A DNA stretch of 64,000 nucleotides, from positions 52,205 through 116,204 of the forward strand of contig NZ_JAESDI010000015.1 of assembly GCF_019249215.1 (NCBI RefSeq). The letters are read 5' to 3'. Positions 20,587-29,248 of the stretch are shown in pieces. The notes under the pieces are model-generated. The model saw only the letters and a list, made by a program, of their open reading frames with translations, was not told where the DNA came from and ran no database searches. The DNA comes from Alteromonas lipotrueae. Its GTDB lineage: Bacteria > Pseudomonadota > Gammaproteobacteria > Enterobacterales > Alteromonadaceae. The number at the start of each line of letters is the position of its first letter. Position 1 is the stretch's first letter. Position numbers and translations under genes: made by a program.

Positions 20587-21597
20587 TCAAAGGCTAACGC
20601 AAATTTTGCCAAAGTGTTTACCCGATTCCTCGAAAGCAAACGCATCCGATAGCCTTTCAAGGGCAAATGTAGTATCAACCACAGGTTTAAAATCCAAACA
20701 CTCCAAGGCACTAACAAAGTCACATTGCTCTTTATTGCTACCCACAATAACCCCAGTTAACCTAATTTGTTTTCGCATAAGAGTAGCCGTTGGAATATCA
20801 CCTTTAATACCGGTTAATACCCCAATAAGTACAATACTTCCCCCTACTCTACATGCATGAATAGATTGCCCTAATGTGGCAGGGCCGCCCACTTCTACTA
20901 CGTGATCGACTCCTTTCCCGCCGGTCCACTTGGCAACGGTTTTCCCCCACTTTTCGTCTGTTTTATAATTAACCGTAAAATCTGCACCTAGGGCTTTAGC
21001 TTTCTCTAACTTTTCATCAGAGCTTGAGGTTATAGCCACTTTCGCTCCCATTGCTTTGGCTATTTGAAGCGCATATATAGAAACACCACCAGTACCTAAC
21101 AATAGAACCGTGTCGCCCGCCTTCAAGTTACCTTCCACAACTAAAGCCCGCCATGCGGTCAGCCCTGCCGTAGTGATAGTAGCGGCTTCTTCATGAGACC
21201 ACCCTGTAGGTGCTTTAGTAAACCACTGCTGCGGTTTTACCACGACTTCTCTGGCGTAGCCGTCAATACCGTCGCCGGGTGTGCGACTAAAATCACCTAC
21301 TGTAGGTGCGCCACTTAACCAGTCAGGAAAAAAGGTAGAAACCACATGATCTCCTGGGAAAAATTGTGTAACGCCTTCCCCAACTTCTACCACTACGCCA
21401 GCGCCGTCAGACATAGGGATGCGGTCGCCCTCAGTGGGAAGAGCGCCCGTCGCTACGCTATAATCATGATAATTTAGAGAGCTAGCGTGGATCCTTACTT
21501 TAATTTCATCATTGCCGACGACGGTTGGCTCTGCTTCGTCTGCGCAGTAAAGTGATGCTAAGCCTTCACTGTTGTCTTTCAAACGCATTACTTTCAT
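20587..21597 (-). CDS. Zinc-independent MDR-family alcohol dehydrogenase-like oxidoreductase
   Basis: 336 residues from the Met at 21597, which has AGGAAGGAAAT just upstream; an in-frame extension to 21678 lacks homology. GroES-like N-terminal domain (SSLNYHDYSVATG, GDGIDGYAREVVVKP) and a Rossmann domain with LLLGTGGVSIYALQIAKAMGA. The usual catalytic-zinc Cys of zinc alcohol dehydrogenases is not in the expected place, which points to the NAD(P)-dependent quinone oxidoreductase-like branch. Substrate unknown. Confidence 0.82.
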   Translation of the reverse strand: MKVMRLKDNSEGLASLYCADEAEPTVVGNDEIKVRIHASSLNYHDYSVATGALPTEGDRIPMSDGAGVVVEVGEGVTQFFPGDHVVSTFFPDWLSGAPTVGDFSRTPGDGIDGYAREVVVKPQQWFTKAPTGWSHEEAATITTAGLTAWRALVVEGNLKAGDTVLLLGTGGVSIYALQIAKAMGAKVAITSSSDEKLEKAKALGADFTVNYKTDEKWGKTVAKWTGGKGVDHVVEVGGPATLGQSIHACRVGGSIVLIGVLTGIKGDIPTATLMRKQIRLTGVIVGSNKEQCDFVSALECLDFKPVVDTTFALERLSDAFAFEESGKHFGKICVSL

Positions 21598-21925
21598 AAG
21601 ATTTCCTTCCTGATTAGCAAGTGACAATAGTTGCGAGTATAAAATACCAATAGCGCTAAAAAACTCGCAACGCAACATATGAACATAAGTAAATATGATC
21701 TATTGATGAGTATAAAGATAAGGATAGTGACGATTAATTAAAGACGAGAGGAAAAATAAAAGCCCCTTGGCGAGCAAACTGCAAACGCCAAGGGGAAAAG
21801 TGCGCAAAGGGAAAGCGCTTAGGGAAAGTAAATAGTACAAATTTAAAAGTTAGCACAAGTCGTTATTTCAAAAACATATTCAAGAGCTTGTTCAAAAACT
21901 TATACAAGAACCTGTGCACGAAAAT
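21598..21925. other. Intergenic region between two MDR genes
   Basis: No gene is seen here. It holds the terminator at 21752-21795 and the promoter region of the 20587-21597 gene. Confidence 0.6.
21752..21795 (-). terminator. Rho-independent terminator of the 21926-22921 gene
   Basis: Perfect 10-bp arms CCCCTTGGCG/CGCCAAGGGG (21763-21772 and 21786-21795) with a 13-nt loop. On the minus strand the stem is followed by a T-rich stretch. Confidence 0.8.
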
Positions 21926-22921
21926 TTAAGAGGCGACATCGATAACAATTTTGCCCATGGCTTTGCCGCTTGCTAAGCGCGCATGAGCATCACCTGCTTG
22001 CTCAAGGGTAAACACTTCGCTATCCAAGACGGGGGTTAATGCGCCTACATCAACAATGTCGGTAATAGCGCGTAATATAGCGCCATGACTTTCGCGCTTG
22101 TAGTTGTGGATCATAGGGATCAGCATGAATACAACATGCAAACTCAAACCTTTGAAGTGCACTGGGGTTAAATCTGTTTCAATAAACGACACGGTCGTCG
22201 CTACTTGACCACATAACTTTGCAGCTTCAAACGAGTTAGGGAGATTACCGCCACCCACAGAGTCATAAATCACATCGAAACCAGCGCCACCAGTATGCTT
22301 AGCAACATAATCAGCCACTTTTTCTGAGCGAAAATCAATATAAGTAGCACCGAGTTTCTCAATAAGGGCGGCTTGCTCGTCGGAACCACCTGTAGCAAAA
22401 ACTGATCCACCAAAGTAACGGGCCATTTGGATAGCAAGGTGACCCACACCGCCAGCGCCGCCATGTACCAACACGGTTTGATCTTTTGCAGTTTGTGCGC
22501 GGGTTAGTCCCTCATAAGCGGTGATCCCCACCAAAGGTAAAGCTGCTGCTTCACGCATCGACAACGATTTGGGCTTAGGTGCAATAAGACGAACGTCGGC
22601 TAACATTAATTCAGCCAGAGAGCCTTGCAAGTCGGCTAGGCCACCCGCACACCCATAAACTTCATCACCAACGCTAAAATTATCTACGCCTTCACCAACG
22701 GCTTCAATCGTACCGGCAAAGTCCATCCCTAATACACCTCCAGGCAGTTCGGGAGCAAATGGTAGGTCTTGACCCATTTCTCGTATCATGGTGTCTACTG
22801 TGTTCACGCTGGTTGCGGCAATACGCACAATCACGTGACCAACTTTAAGCTGCGGCGCGTCTACTTCAGCCGCAGTAAATACTTCAGGACCACCAAATTC
22901 GTTAATAACCATTGCTTTCAT
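21926..22921 (-). CDS. Zinc-binding-like MDR oxidoreductase (quinone reductase family)
   Basis: 331 residues. N-terminal GroES-like fold (GVLGMDFAGTIEAVGEGVDNFSVGDEVYG) and Rossmann nucleotide site VHGGAGGVGHLAIQMARYFG, as in NADPH quinone oxidoreductases and related enoyl reductases. No cysteine/histidine zinc set is evident. It is divergent from the LysR gene at 23029 with about 107 bp between, so that regulator probably controls it. Physiological substrate unknown, probably a reactive enone or quinone. Confidence 0.85.
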   Translation of the reverse strand: MKAMVINEFGGPEVFTAAEVDAPQLKVGHVIVRIAATSVNTVDTMIREMGQDLPFAPELPGGVLGMDFAGTIEAVGEGVDNFSVGDEVYGCAGGLADLQGSLAELMLADVRLIAPKPKSLSMREAAALPLVGITAYEGLTRAQTAKDQTVLVHGGAGGVGHLAIQMARYFGGSVFATGGSDEQAALIEKLGATYIDFRSEKVADYVAKHTGGAGFDVIYDSVGGGNLPNSFEAAKLCGQVATTVSFIETDLTPVHFKGLSLHVVFMLIPMIHNYKRESHGAILRAITDIVDVGALTPVLDSEVFTLEQAGDAHARLASGKAMGKIVIDVAS

Positions 22922-23028
22922 GAGAGTTCACCTCGTTGCGTTAAGTTCGAGGGTTATAATAGACACTAGCCATACATATGATAATTGGGTTATAACCACA
23001 TACAGTTTTTAGATTTTATTGATAATCA

Positions 23029-23946
23029 ATGATGAACATCGACCACCTTAAGCTTTTTGTACGTATCGCCAATACCAATAACATCAGTGTTGCTGGGCGT
23101 GAACTGAATGTTTCACCGGCTGTGGCCAGCGCTCACATTAATAAATTGGAAGAAAATTTGGGCGTGCGACTTATTCACCGAACCACGCGAAAAGTGTCGT
23201 TAACCGATGAAGGAAAACTATTTTTACCTCATGCGGAAGAAGTGTTATCGAGTATTGAGGTCGCTCAAGCTGCCGTTGGCGTTGGCTCACAAACGCCACA
23301 GGGCACATTGCGAGTAACCGCTCCAGCCTCTTTTGGTCGCCTACACTTAGTACCTGCTATGGAAGAATTCTTAGCATCTTACCCTCAGTTAAATATCGAC
23401 TTTCGATTCAGCGACAGTATTTTGGATTTGATAGAAGGCGGGTTTGATGTAGCAATTCGTGACGCGGTGCTAAAAGACTCTAATCTACACGCTAGGAAAC
23501 TGGCTGATGACAAGCGAATTATTGTAGCGTCACCAGACTATATTAAGAAATATGGTGCGCCGAAAACCCCACAAGACATACCTCAACATGCTGCGGTAAA
23601 TCTTATGGGTTTAGAAACATGGGAATTCAACACACCGCAGGGCGTAGTATCGATAAAACCTAAAACGCGAATTCGTATGGATAATGGTGAAGCGGTGCGC
23701 GACGCAGCCATTGGTGGCAATGGCTTAACCCTCACCGCCACGTGGTGTAGCTACCCGTATCTTAAAAGTGGTCAATTGATTCAAGTCTTAAAAGATTATC
23801 CATTAACTGCTGAATGTGCACTGTGGGCAGTATATCCAAGCAACCGTTTATTGGCGCCCAAAGTGCGCGCCTTTATCGACTTTTTAAAGGAGCGATACAG
23901 TGGTGAACCCTACTGGGATAAGGCGTTGCGAGAAGCGGGTCTTTAA
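23029..23946 (+). CDS. LysR-type regulator divergent from the MDR oxidoreductase
   Basis: 305 residues. N-terminal helix-turn-helix (LKLFVRIANTNNISVAGRELNVSPAVASAHINKLEENLGVRLIHRTTRKVSLTDEG) and the substrate-binding-like C-terminal half of the CrgA/YhjC-like subgroup (VRDAAIGGNGLTL). Start: ATGATGAAC; the second ATG (23032) is equally possible. It shares its 5' interval with the divergent oxidoreductase gene, the classic arrangement for local control. Confidence 0.88.
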   Translation: MMNIDHLKLFVRIANTNNISVAGRELNVSPAVASAHINKLEENLGVRLIHRTTRKVSLTDEGKLFLPHAEEVLSSIEVAQAAVGVGSQTPQGTLRVTAPASFGRLHLVPAMEEFLASYPQLNIDFRFSDSILDLIEGGFDVAIRDAVLKDSNLHARKLADDKRIIVASPDYIKKYGAPKTPQDIPQHAAVNLMGLETWEFNTPQGVVSIKPKTRIRMDNGEAVRDAAIGGNGLTLTATWCSYPYLKSGQLIQVLKDYPLTAECALWAVYPSNRLLAPKVRAFIDFLKERYSGEPYWDKALREAGL

Positions 23947-23960
23947 TAGAAAAGTCATAA

Positions 23961-23990
23961 AAAAACCACAGTAAGTAAACTGTGGTTTTT
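23961..23990. terminator. Bidirectional terminator between LysR and cytochrome b561 genes
   Basis: Perfect 12-bp arms AAAAACCACAGT/ACTGTGGTTTTT with a 6-nt loop; A-run before and T-run after allow termination from both sides. Confidence 0.85.
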
Positions 23991-24054
23991 AAATAACTAA
24001 ATAATCTCTATTAGGTTTTATTGCCTATTCGAAGGCATTAATCTTGGGCTTTAA

Positions 24055-24618
24055 TCACGAAATGCTCTTGCCCAGCATACGTCGTAACGTGCCATCTTTG
24101 TCCATAACATGATGCTTTAACGCGCCTGCAATGTGAAGCAGTACAGCACCAATGAGTACATAGCCTAAATAATGATGCACAGTGCCGCCAACTTTCGAAA
24201 GCTCATAGTTTATTGGCAATGTTTTTTCAGGATCTTCTACACTGAAATTTTGAGCGAACACCTCTAATCCAAACACAGATAAACCGTGCCCCCCCAGAAC
24301 CGAGGTCATAAGCCCAGATATCGGCATTAGCAGCGTGCTAAGAATAAGTACCCAATGAATCACTTTAGCTACGCCATGCACTAACGCAGAGTAATCCCCT
24401 GCCGCTGTAGGCCAACCATTCTTCATTCGCCACGCCACCCTGGCTAATGCAAGGAATAGCACAATAAAGCCAAAAGATTTATGCCATGAAAATACCCAAT
24501 AGGCATTTTCCTCTACCATATAGACGCCAGAAGCCAGCATGCCAATAATGATTAAGCCAACAAGCCAATGTAGAAATAAAGTGGTAGGTGAAAACTTTTG
24601 ATGTGAATCGTACTGCAT
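24055..24618 (-). CDS. Cytochrome b561-family membrane protein
   Basis: 187 residues from the Met at 24618, chosen because GAGGAAAAT lies just before it; another in-frame ATG at 24633 has no ribosome site. Four membrane helices of the prokaryotic b561 type, with candidate haem-ligating histidines in LFLHWLVGL, FSWHKSFGF, VHHYLGYVLIGAVLLHIAGALKHH. Such proteins pass electrons between the quinone pool and periplasmic acceptors, some acting as superoxide:quinone oxidoreductases. It is next to the catalase remnant, which may hint at an old oxidative-stress cluster. Confidence 0.85.
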   Translation of the reverse strand: MQYDSHQKFSPTTLFLHWLVGLIIIGMLASGVYMVEENAYWVFSWHKSFGFIVLFLALARVAWRMKNGWPTAAGDYSALVHGVAKVIHWVLILSTLLMPISGLMTSVLGGHGLSVFGLEVFAQNFSVEDPEKTLPINYELSKVGGTVHHYLGYVLIGAVLLHIAGALKHHVMDKDGTLRRMLGKSIS

Positions 24619-24837
24619 ATTTTCCTCTGGCATCGCGATGGTTAATAATGTGCTTCACTATAGAAGACGTCTGAAATTACGCTCTTATAAATTTCATAGA
24701 GCCCTGCTACTTTTTTACCGCAAATGCTATTTACATAATGCGCAACTCGCAAAGTAAAGCTCACGAGCCTTTTTGCTATTCTAAATTAAAAACCCAACTT
24801 AGCACGGGAAATTTTGCTTGGGTATAGGGGGAAACGC

Positions 24838-25245
24838 CTATAAAGCGCCCCCCTCAGGTTGATAACTAGGACCCGTCTCGATTAGAGTAAAAGCGTTAAA
24901 TGCGTCGCGCATATGTTTTTGTTCTTTCCCAGTCTGACTGATATAAAACTGTCGCGCTTGGCTGTAATGGTCTGCAAAGGTTTCTGAACGGTAGCGTGTT
25001 TTACTGCCTTCCATAGGCTCTGCATGTGATTGGAAACCCGTTTCTGGACACGCACGAAGGTTATTTTCATCGGCATCCCACGAATTTGGTTCGTAGTTGG
25101 CGCGCCCTTTAGGCTTTTGTATTGCCATATGGCCGCCTTGTTGAAAATGGCGCATTGGGCATTTGAGTGCATTAATAGGAAGCTGCGTAAAGTTCGTGCT
25201 ACCTAGGCGTTTTAATTACGTATCCAAGTAGGAATATTTTACAGA
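24838..25245 (-). pseudogene. Catalase remnant (C-terminal part, with nonsense codon)
   Basis: Reading the minus strand from about 25245, the frame gives KYSYLDT, a stop, then [44 protein letters not shown] and [21 protein letters not shown], ending in EGGAL. These are successive conserved blocks of the C-terminal half of monofunctional haem catalases (the SYLDTQL..LG, PINAPKCP..NFQ.DGHM, NYEPNS and [14 protein letters not shown] blocks). The TAA at 25216-25218 replaces the Gln of the DTQ block. The N-terminal catalytic half, including haem and active-site residues, is absent, and the tail diverges after QKHMRDAF. Hence a dead, truncated gene. An ORF of 105 residues (24838-25155) remains open but is not expected to be functional. 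Confidence 0.85.
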
Positions 25246-25316
25246 CTCGCAAGGCAAGCGTTAATAAGGATGAGAATAAGGGCGTGATTGAAAAAGAGAA
25301 ATAGTGCCGAATAGGC

Positions 25317-25342
25317 AAAACACACCAGGTGACCTGATGTGT
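25317..25342 (-). terminator. Probable terminator of the SDR/LLM operon
   Basis: Arms ACACATCAGGT and ACCTGGTGTGT (minus strand, one G-T pair) fold around a very short loop and are followed by TTTTG. It lies 30-56 bp beyond the SDR stop codon. Confidence 0.55.
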
Positions 25343-25372
25343 TCTACATAAACATGATAATTTTGAAAAATA

Positions 25373-26179
25373 TTAACTTAAGTGGCTGGCGACAATAGCT
25401 TCAATCACATTAACCAATTGCTCTCTATTTGCTGGGTTTTCACCAAATGGATGCGCAGGCGCAAACTGATTGTTATCATTATCGAAATATTCACCTTTTA
25501 CGTTAGCAAACCTATCACTAACGGCAGCTTCCACAAATATCGTCGCACCTATTGCTAAATCACCACCGGCTACACCATAAGCTTCTTTCACCATTTTACT
25601 TCCAAGCAAAGATTTAGGGTTAACAGACACAAACAATGGCCCTGTTGCCTCGTATTTTTCGGCAAAAAAGCGCGTCCACATGGTAATAGCAAGCTTGCTT
25701 TGTGCGTATGCCATGCCGTCACTCATAGAAGGGCCTTGGCTTAGCAGGTCAAAGTTTACGGGGGCTTGTGCCGCAGATGACACGTTAACTACTCGGCCAT
25801 CACTTGGCAAAAGTGGCAACAAACGTTTAGTAATGATGAACGGCGCAATCGTATTCACCATGAAGCGTACGTCTAAGCCAGCGCTTGTTTCAATTGAGGG
25901 AGAGTGAAACACACCAGCATTATTAATGATAACGTCAATCGCTGAAAAAGCGTCTGCCACATGAGTTGCAAAATTATCTACTGCTTTAAAGTCGCTTAAA
26001 TCTGCCACGAACCCTGTCACCTTTATTGCAGGGTAATCGGCACCTAACATTTGCTCTACACGCTTTAATTTATCAGCACTTCTTCCGTGAATGATCAAAT
26101 TATGCCCTTCGTGAGCTAACAATTTGACGGTTTCAAGACCAATGCCGTCGGTCGCGCCTGTCACTAATATTGTTTTCAT
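25373..26179 (-). CDS. Short-chain dehydrogenase/reductase
   Basis: 268 residues of the classical SDR fold. Cofactor motif TGATDGIGLE at the N-terminus, NNAG in VIINNAGVFHS, the catalytic Ser in VVNVSSAAQ and Tyr/Lys in AYAQSKLA. The first basic residues after the glycine motif (HGRSADKLKR) suggest NADP(H). Its start codon overlaps the stop of the LLM oxidoreductase by 4 bp (ATGA), so the two genes are translationally coupled and may act on the same substrate. Confidence 0.87.
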   Translation of the reverse strand: MKTILVTGATDGIGLETVKLLAHEGHNLIIHGRSADKLKRVEQMLGADYPAIKVTGFVADLSDFKAVDNFATHVADAFSAIDVIINNAGVFHSPSIETSAGLDVRFMVNTIAPFIITKRLLPLLPSDGRVVNVSSAAQAPVNFDLLSQGPSMSDGMAYAQSKLAITMWTRFFAEKYEATGPLFVSVNPKSLLGSKMVKEAYGVAGGDLAIGATIFVEAAVSDRFANVKGEYFDNDNNQFAPAHPFGENPANREQLVNVIEAIVASHLS

Positions 26180-27192
26180 CCGTTCATTCCCTCTTTTTGC
26201 AAAATAGCTTGATGACTAAATTCGTCAGAATGGAAATGCGGTAACACCATTTCCGACAGTTTTTGTAAAGTTTCTTCAACCGGAGTGCGATTAAACCTAA
26301 GGTTGAGTGCAACGTGGTTAACGCCACTGTCACGCAATACTAAAAGGTAATCTAATAAACGGTTTATTCCGCAGCGCACACCCAAATGAATTGGTGATAC
26401 CGGAGAATTATCGTTTGCGTCTATATCAATATAGAGCGGTTGCATCACCGGCTTACTTCGTTTGGTAAAGGTATTCACACGTGAGCGATAACTATCAACC
26501 ACGTGAGCTTGAATTTTAGGGCTTCTGGGGTACGTAATTAACCCGTCTAGGTGCTCTGCCCCCCAGTTCGGTGATTGTTGAGAGCCCCCTGTGATCATCA
26601 TTGGAAAGCGTTCACCATGGGGCTTGGGCAGTAAGTCCAAGGTTCCATTCACATGCCCAAAGCTATTGTTAATTTGGCCATACCCTTGCATCATACGTTT
26701 TATATATTCCACGCTTTCACGAAAGCGTTCGCCTCGGTCATCAAACCCTAGGTTAATAGCCGGGTATTCTTCAGGTCTGTCTCCAGAGGCCACCCCTAAC
26801 ACTAGACGTCCGCCGCTGAGTACGTCGATACTCGCAGCAGCCTTAGCAACTTGTGCGGCATGGCGCTGAGGAAGTACCAAAGATGCTACGCCAAGCGTAA
26901 TGGCTTTCGTCAGTCCTGCAAGCATGCCTAGATAAACAAAAGGGTCGTATACTTGCCCTGCATCGCCAAATGTTGGCACATTGAATAAAACGTCTCTTAT
27001 CCACACAGCTTTAAAGCCCAAGCCTTCTGCAAGCTTCACTCTTTCTATATGGTCTTGCATAGTAGGGACAGGCCCATATGGATAAGACTCGATTGGCACA
27101 ACTAAGCCTATCGACATACGACCATTGTTAAAGACATTGCGAAAGCCGTTGTTAATTTTCGCAAAATTAGGCGCGTTTGACTCGGTACTCAT
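26176..27192 (-). CDS. LLM-class (luciferase-like) flavin-dependent oxidoreductase
   Basis: 338 residues of the bacterial luciferase-like TIM-barrel family. Typical stretches: HIERVKLAEGLGFKAVWIRDVLF, GVASLVLPQRHAAQVAKAAASIDVLSGGRLVLGVASGDRPEEYP and a C-terminal LLVLRDSGVNHVALNLRFN. Enzymes of this class use reduced FMN or F420; FMN is expected here. Substrate unknown. First gene of a two-gene operon with the SDR. Confidence 0.85.
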   Translation of the reverse strand: MSTESNAPNFAKINNGFRNVFNNGRMSIGLVVPIESYPYGPVPTMQDHIERVKLAEGLGFKAVWIRDVLFNVPTFGDAGQVYDPFVYLGMLAGLTKAITLGVASLVLPQRHAAQVAKAAASIDVLSGGRLVLGVASGDRPEEYPAINLGFDDRGERFRESVEYIKRMMQGYGQINNSFGHVNGTLDLLPKPHGERFPMMITGGSQQSPNWGAEHLDGLITYPRSPKIQAHVVDSYRSRVNTFTKRSKPVMQPLYIDIDANDNSPVSPIHLGVRCGINRLLDYLLVLRDSGVNHVALNLRFNRTPVEETLQKLSEMVLPHFHSDEFSHQAILQKEGMNG

Positions 27193-27484
27193 TTATGCTG
27201 CTAGGGTCTGAAAAACTGTTGAACCAAGATTACCTTCCTCGAACATGAATGATAATTAAGCATTTTAAGAATTAGTTTCAATAAAAAATTGATAATGTAC
27301 TAACCAAATGTGATTCACTTATATCTATAACGTAATATTTCTAAAAACCCGCTAGCCAGCGTTTTAAATTGTTTATAGACTGCAGGCATAATAATGAAAA
27401 TGCGACAGGTATAGGGTTGGCAGGGCGATATCACCGCTAGTTCAACATGAATACACAGTTTAGTTTTATAGGGTTCTCAAGTTA

Positions 27485-28609
27485 ATGTCTCAACAAAAAG
27501 TAGGTTTAGTGGGCTGGCGCGGTATGGTTGGCTCAGTGTTAATGCAGCGCATGCAAGAAGAGCAAGATTTCGCGCACATTGAACCCACATTTTTTACCAC
27601 TTCTCAAAAAGGCCTTCCAGCGCCAGACTTTGCCGGTGCTAACGCAGGTGTACTAGAAGACGCCTTTGATATTCAAGCGTTAGCTAAGCAAGATATTATT
27701 ATTACCTGCCAAGGCGGTGACTACACCAAAGAAGTGTACTCTTCATTGCGCGATACTGGCTGGAATGGATACTGGATAGACGCAGCGTCAGCGCTTCGCA
27801 TGAAAGACGATGCGGTCATTATTTTAGACCCTGTAAACCGTAAAGAAATTGACGCTGGCGTAGAAAGCGGCATTCGCACTTTCGTAGGCGGAAACTGCAC
27901 GGTATCGTTAATGTTGTTAGCACTAGGTGGCTTATTCGAAAAAGACTTGGTTGAGTGGGCTTCACCCATGACATACCAAGCTGCTTCTGGTTCGGGTGCT
28001 AAGCATATGCGCGAACTTATTAGCCAAATGGGTGCCATTCACACTAATGTACAAGCAAATTTAGACAATCCAGCGTCGGCGATTTTAGACATCGACAAGC
28101 AAGTAGCTGAGTTTATCAGAAGCGAAGATTATCCTTCTGAGCAATTTGGCGTGCCGCTAGCAGGAAGCTTAATTCCTTACATTGATTCACAGCTGCCTTC
28201 TGGGCAAAGCCGTGAAGAATGGAAAGCACAAGCTGAAGCCAATAAGATTATGGGTTTAACTGATCAGCCTATTCCTATTGACGGCATTTGTGTGCGTGTA
28301 GGCGCTATGCGTTGTCACAGTCAAGCTATTACCATCAAGCTTAAACAAGACCTGCCAGTTGAAGACATTGAGCAAATTCTTGCACAGCACAATGAATGGG
28401 TGAAAGTGGTACCAAACGATCGTGATGCCACCATGCAAGAATTAACGCCTGCAAAAGTGACAGGCACATTGTCTATTCCTGTAGGTCGAATTCGTAAACT
28501 GACCATGGGGCCAGAATATATTTCAGCCTTCACCGTAGGCGATCAACTGCTATGGGGTGCTGCCGAGCCGCTTAGAAGAATGCTGCGTATTGTTCTTGGT
28601 AAGGCTTAG
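27485..28609 (+). CDS. asd: Aspartate-semialdehyde dehydrogenase
   Basis: 374 residues, matching the gammaproteobacterial enzyme (E. coli 367). It reduces aspartyl phosphate to aspartate semialdehyde with NADPH, the branch point for lysine, threonine and methionine. N-terminal [17 protein letters not shown], the active-site Cys in [28 protein letters not shown] and the substrate His in [13 protein letters not shown] are all present. A 292-bp interval upstream holds no other gene. Followed by a terminator. Confidence 0.97.
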   Translation: MSQQKVGLVGWRGMVGSVLMQRMQEEQDFAHIEPTFFTTSQKGLPAPDFAGANAGVLEDAFDIQALAKQDIIITCQGGDYTKEVYSSLRDTGWNGYWIDAASALRMKDDAVIILDPVNRKEIDAGVESGIRTFVGGNCTVSLMLLALGGLFEKDLVEWASPMTYQAASGSGAKHMRELISQMGAIHTNVQANLDNPASAILDIDKQVAEFIRSEDYPSEQFGVPLAGSLIPYIDSQLPSGQSREEWKAQAEANKIMGLTDQPIPIDGICVRVGAMRCHSQAITIKLKQDLPVEDIEQILAQHNEWVKVVPNDRDATMQELTPAKVTGTLSIPVGRIRKLTMGPEYISAFTVGDQLLWGAAEPLRRMLRIVLGKA

Positions 28610-28650
28610 ATAAGCCGAATTTAAACATAAACTCGGCTATAACATTTGGA

Positions 28651-28677
28651 GCTCGGCTTTTTAAGCCGGGCTTTTTT
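28651..28677 (+). terminator. Rho-independent terminator after asd
   Basis: GCTCGGCTT/AAGCCGGGC stem (one G-T pair), four-base loop and six T. Confidence 0.8.
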
Positions 28678-28812
28678 GTATTAAACTACTACCGCCCCCC
28701 TTTTTGCTAAGGCTCGATTGGTAATACCTCTCTAGCAAGGCAGTCGTGCTGACGTTCTATTGTTAATGTACTCTTGTTAAAGTACTTTCTCTAACTTCCT
28801 ATTATTTATGCC

Positions 28813-29169
28813 CTATTCCTTTTCAGACCAAACCGCGAATTCATTACCCCCAGGCTCAATAAAGTGAAACCGGCAGCCCCCTGGAAATTCAAAAATAGAC
28901 TTGTTCACATCGCCACCAGCGCCTTCTACCTTGCTTAACGTTTGCTTAATATCAGCACTGTAAAAAACTAATAACGCACCGCCATTTTCTGTAATGCCAG
29001 CATGCTTAGCTTTAAAAAAGCCCCCGTCTAATCCTTGGTTAGCAAATGCCGTGTATTCAGGCCCGTAATCGGTAAATGCCCAACCAAATACGGTTTCGAA
29101 AAAGCGTTTAGTACTGTTGATATCCAATGTACCGAACTCAACGTAGTTTAGCTTTTCATGTGTTGCCAT
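28813..29169 (-). CDS. VOC-superfamily (glyoxalase/bleomycin-resistance-like) protein
   Basis: 118 residues, one vicinal-oxygen-chelate module pair: EFGTLDINSTKRFFETVFGWAFTDYGPEYTAF in the first half and GGCRFHFIEPGGNEFAVWSE at the end, with a likely metal Glu in the last motif. Stand-alone VOC proteins of this kind act as glyoxalase-like or binding proteins; no specific role can be assigned. It is transcribed alone, convergent to asd. Confidence 0.82.
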   Translation of the reverse strand: MATHEKLNYVEFGTLDINSTKRFFETVFGWAFTDYGPEYTAFANQGLDGGFFKAKHAGITENGGALLVFYSADIKQTLSKVEGAGGDVNKSIFEFPGGCRFHFIEPGGNEFAVWSEKE

Positions 29170-29248
29170 GGTTTTTCCTCATCTATTCAGGTAGATATGG
29201 TGAATACTGTAGTGTTAGCGGCTAATATTCCGTATTATTAACACGTCA

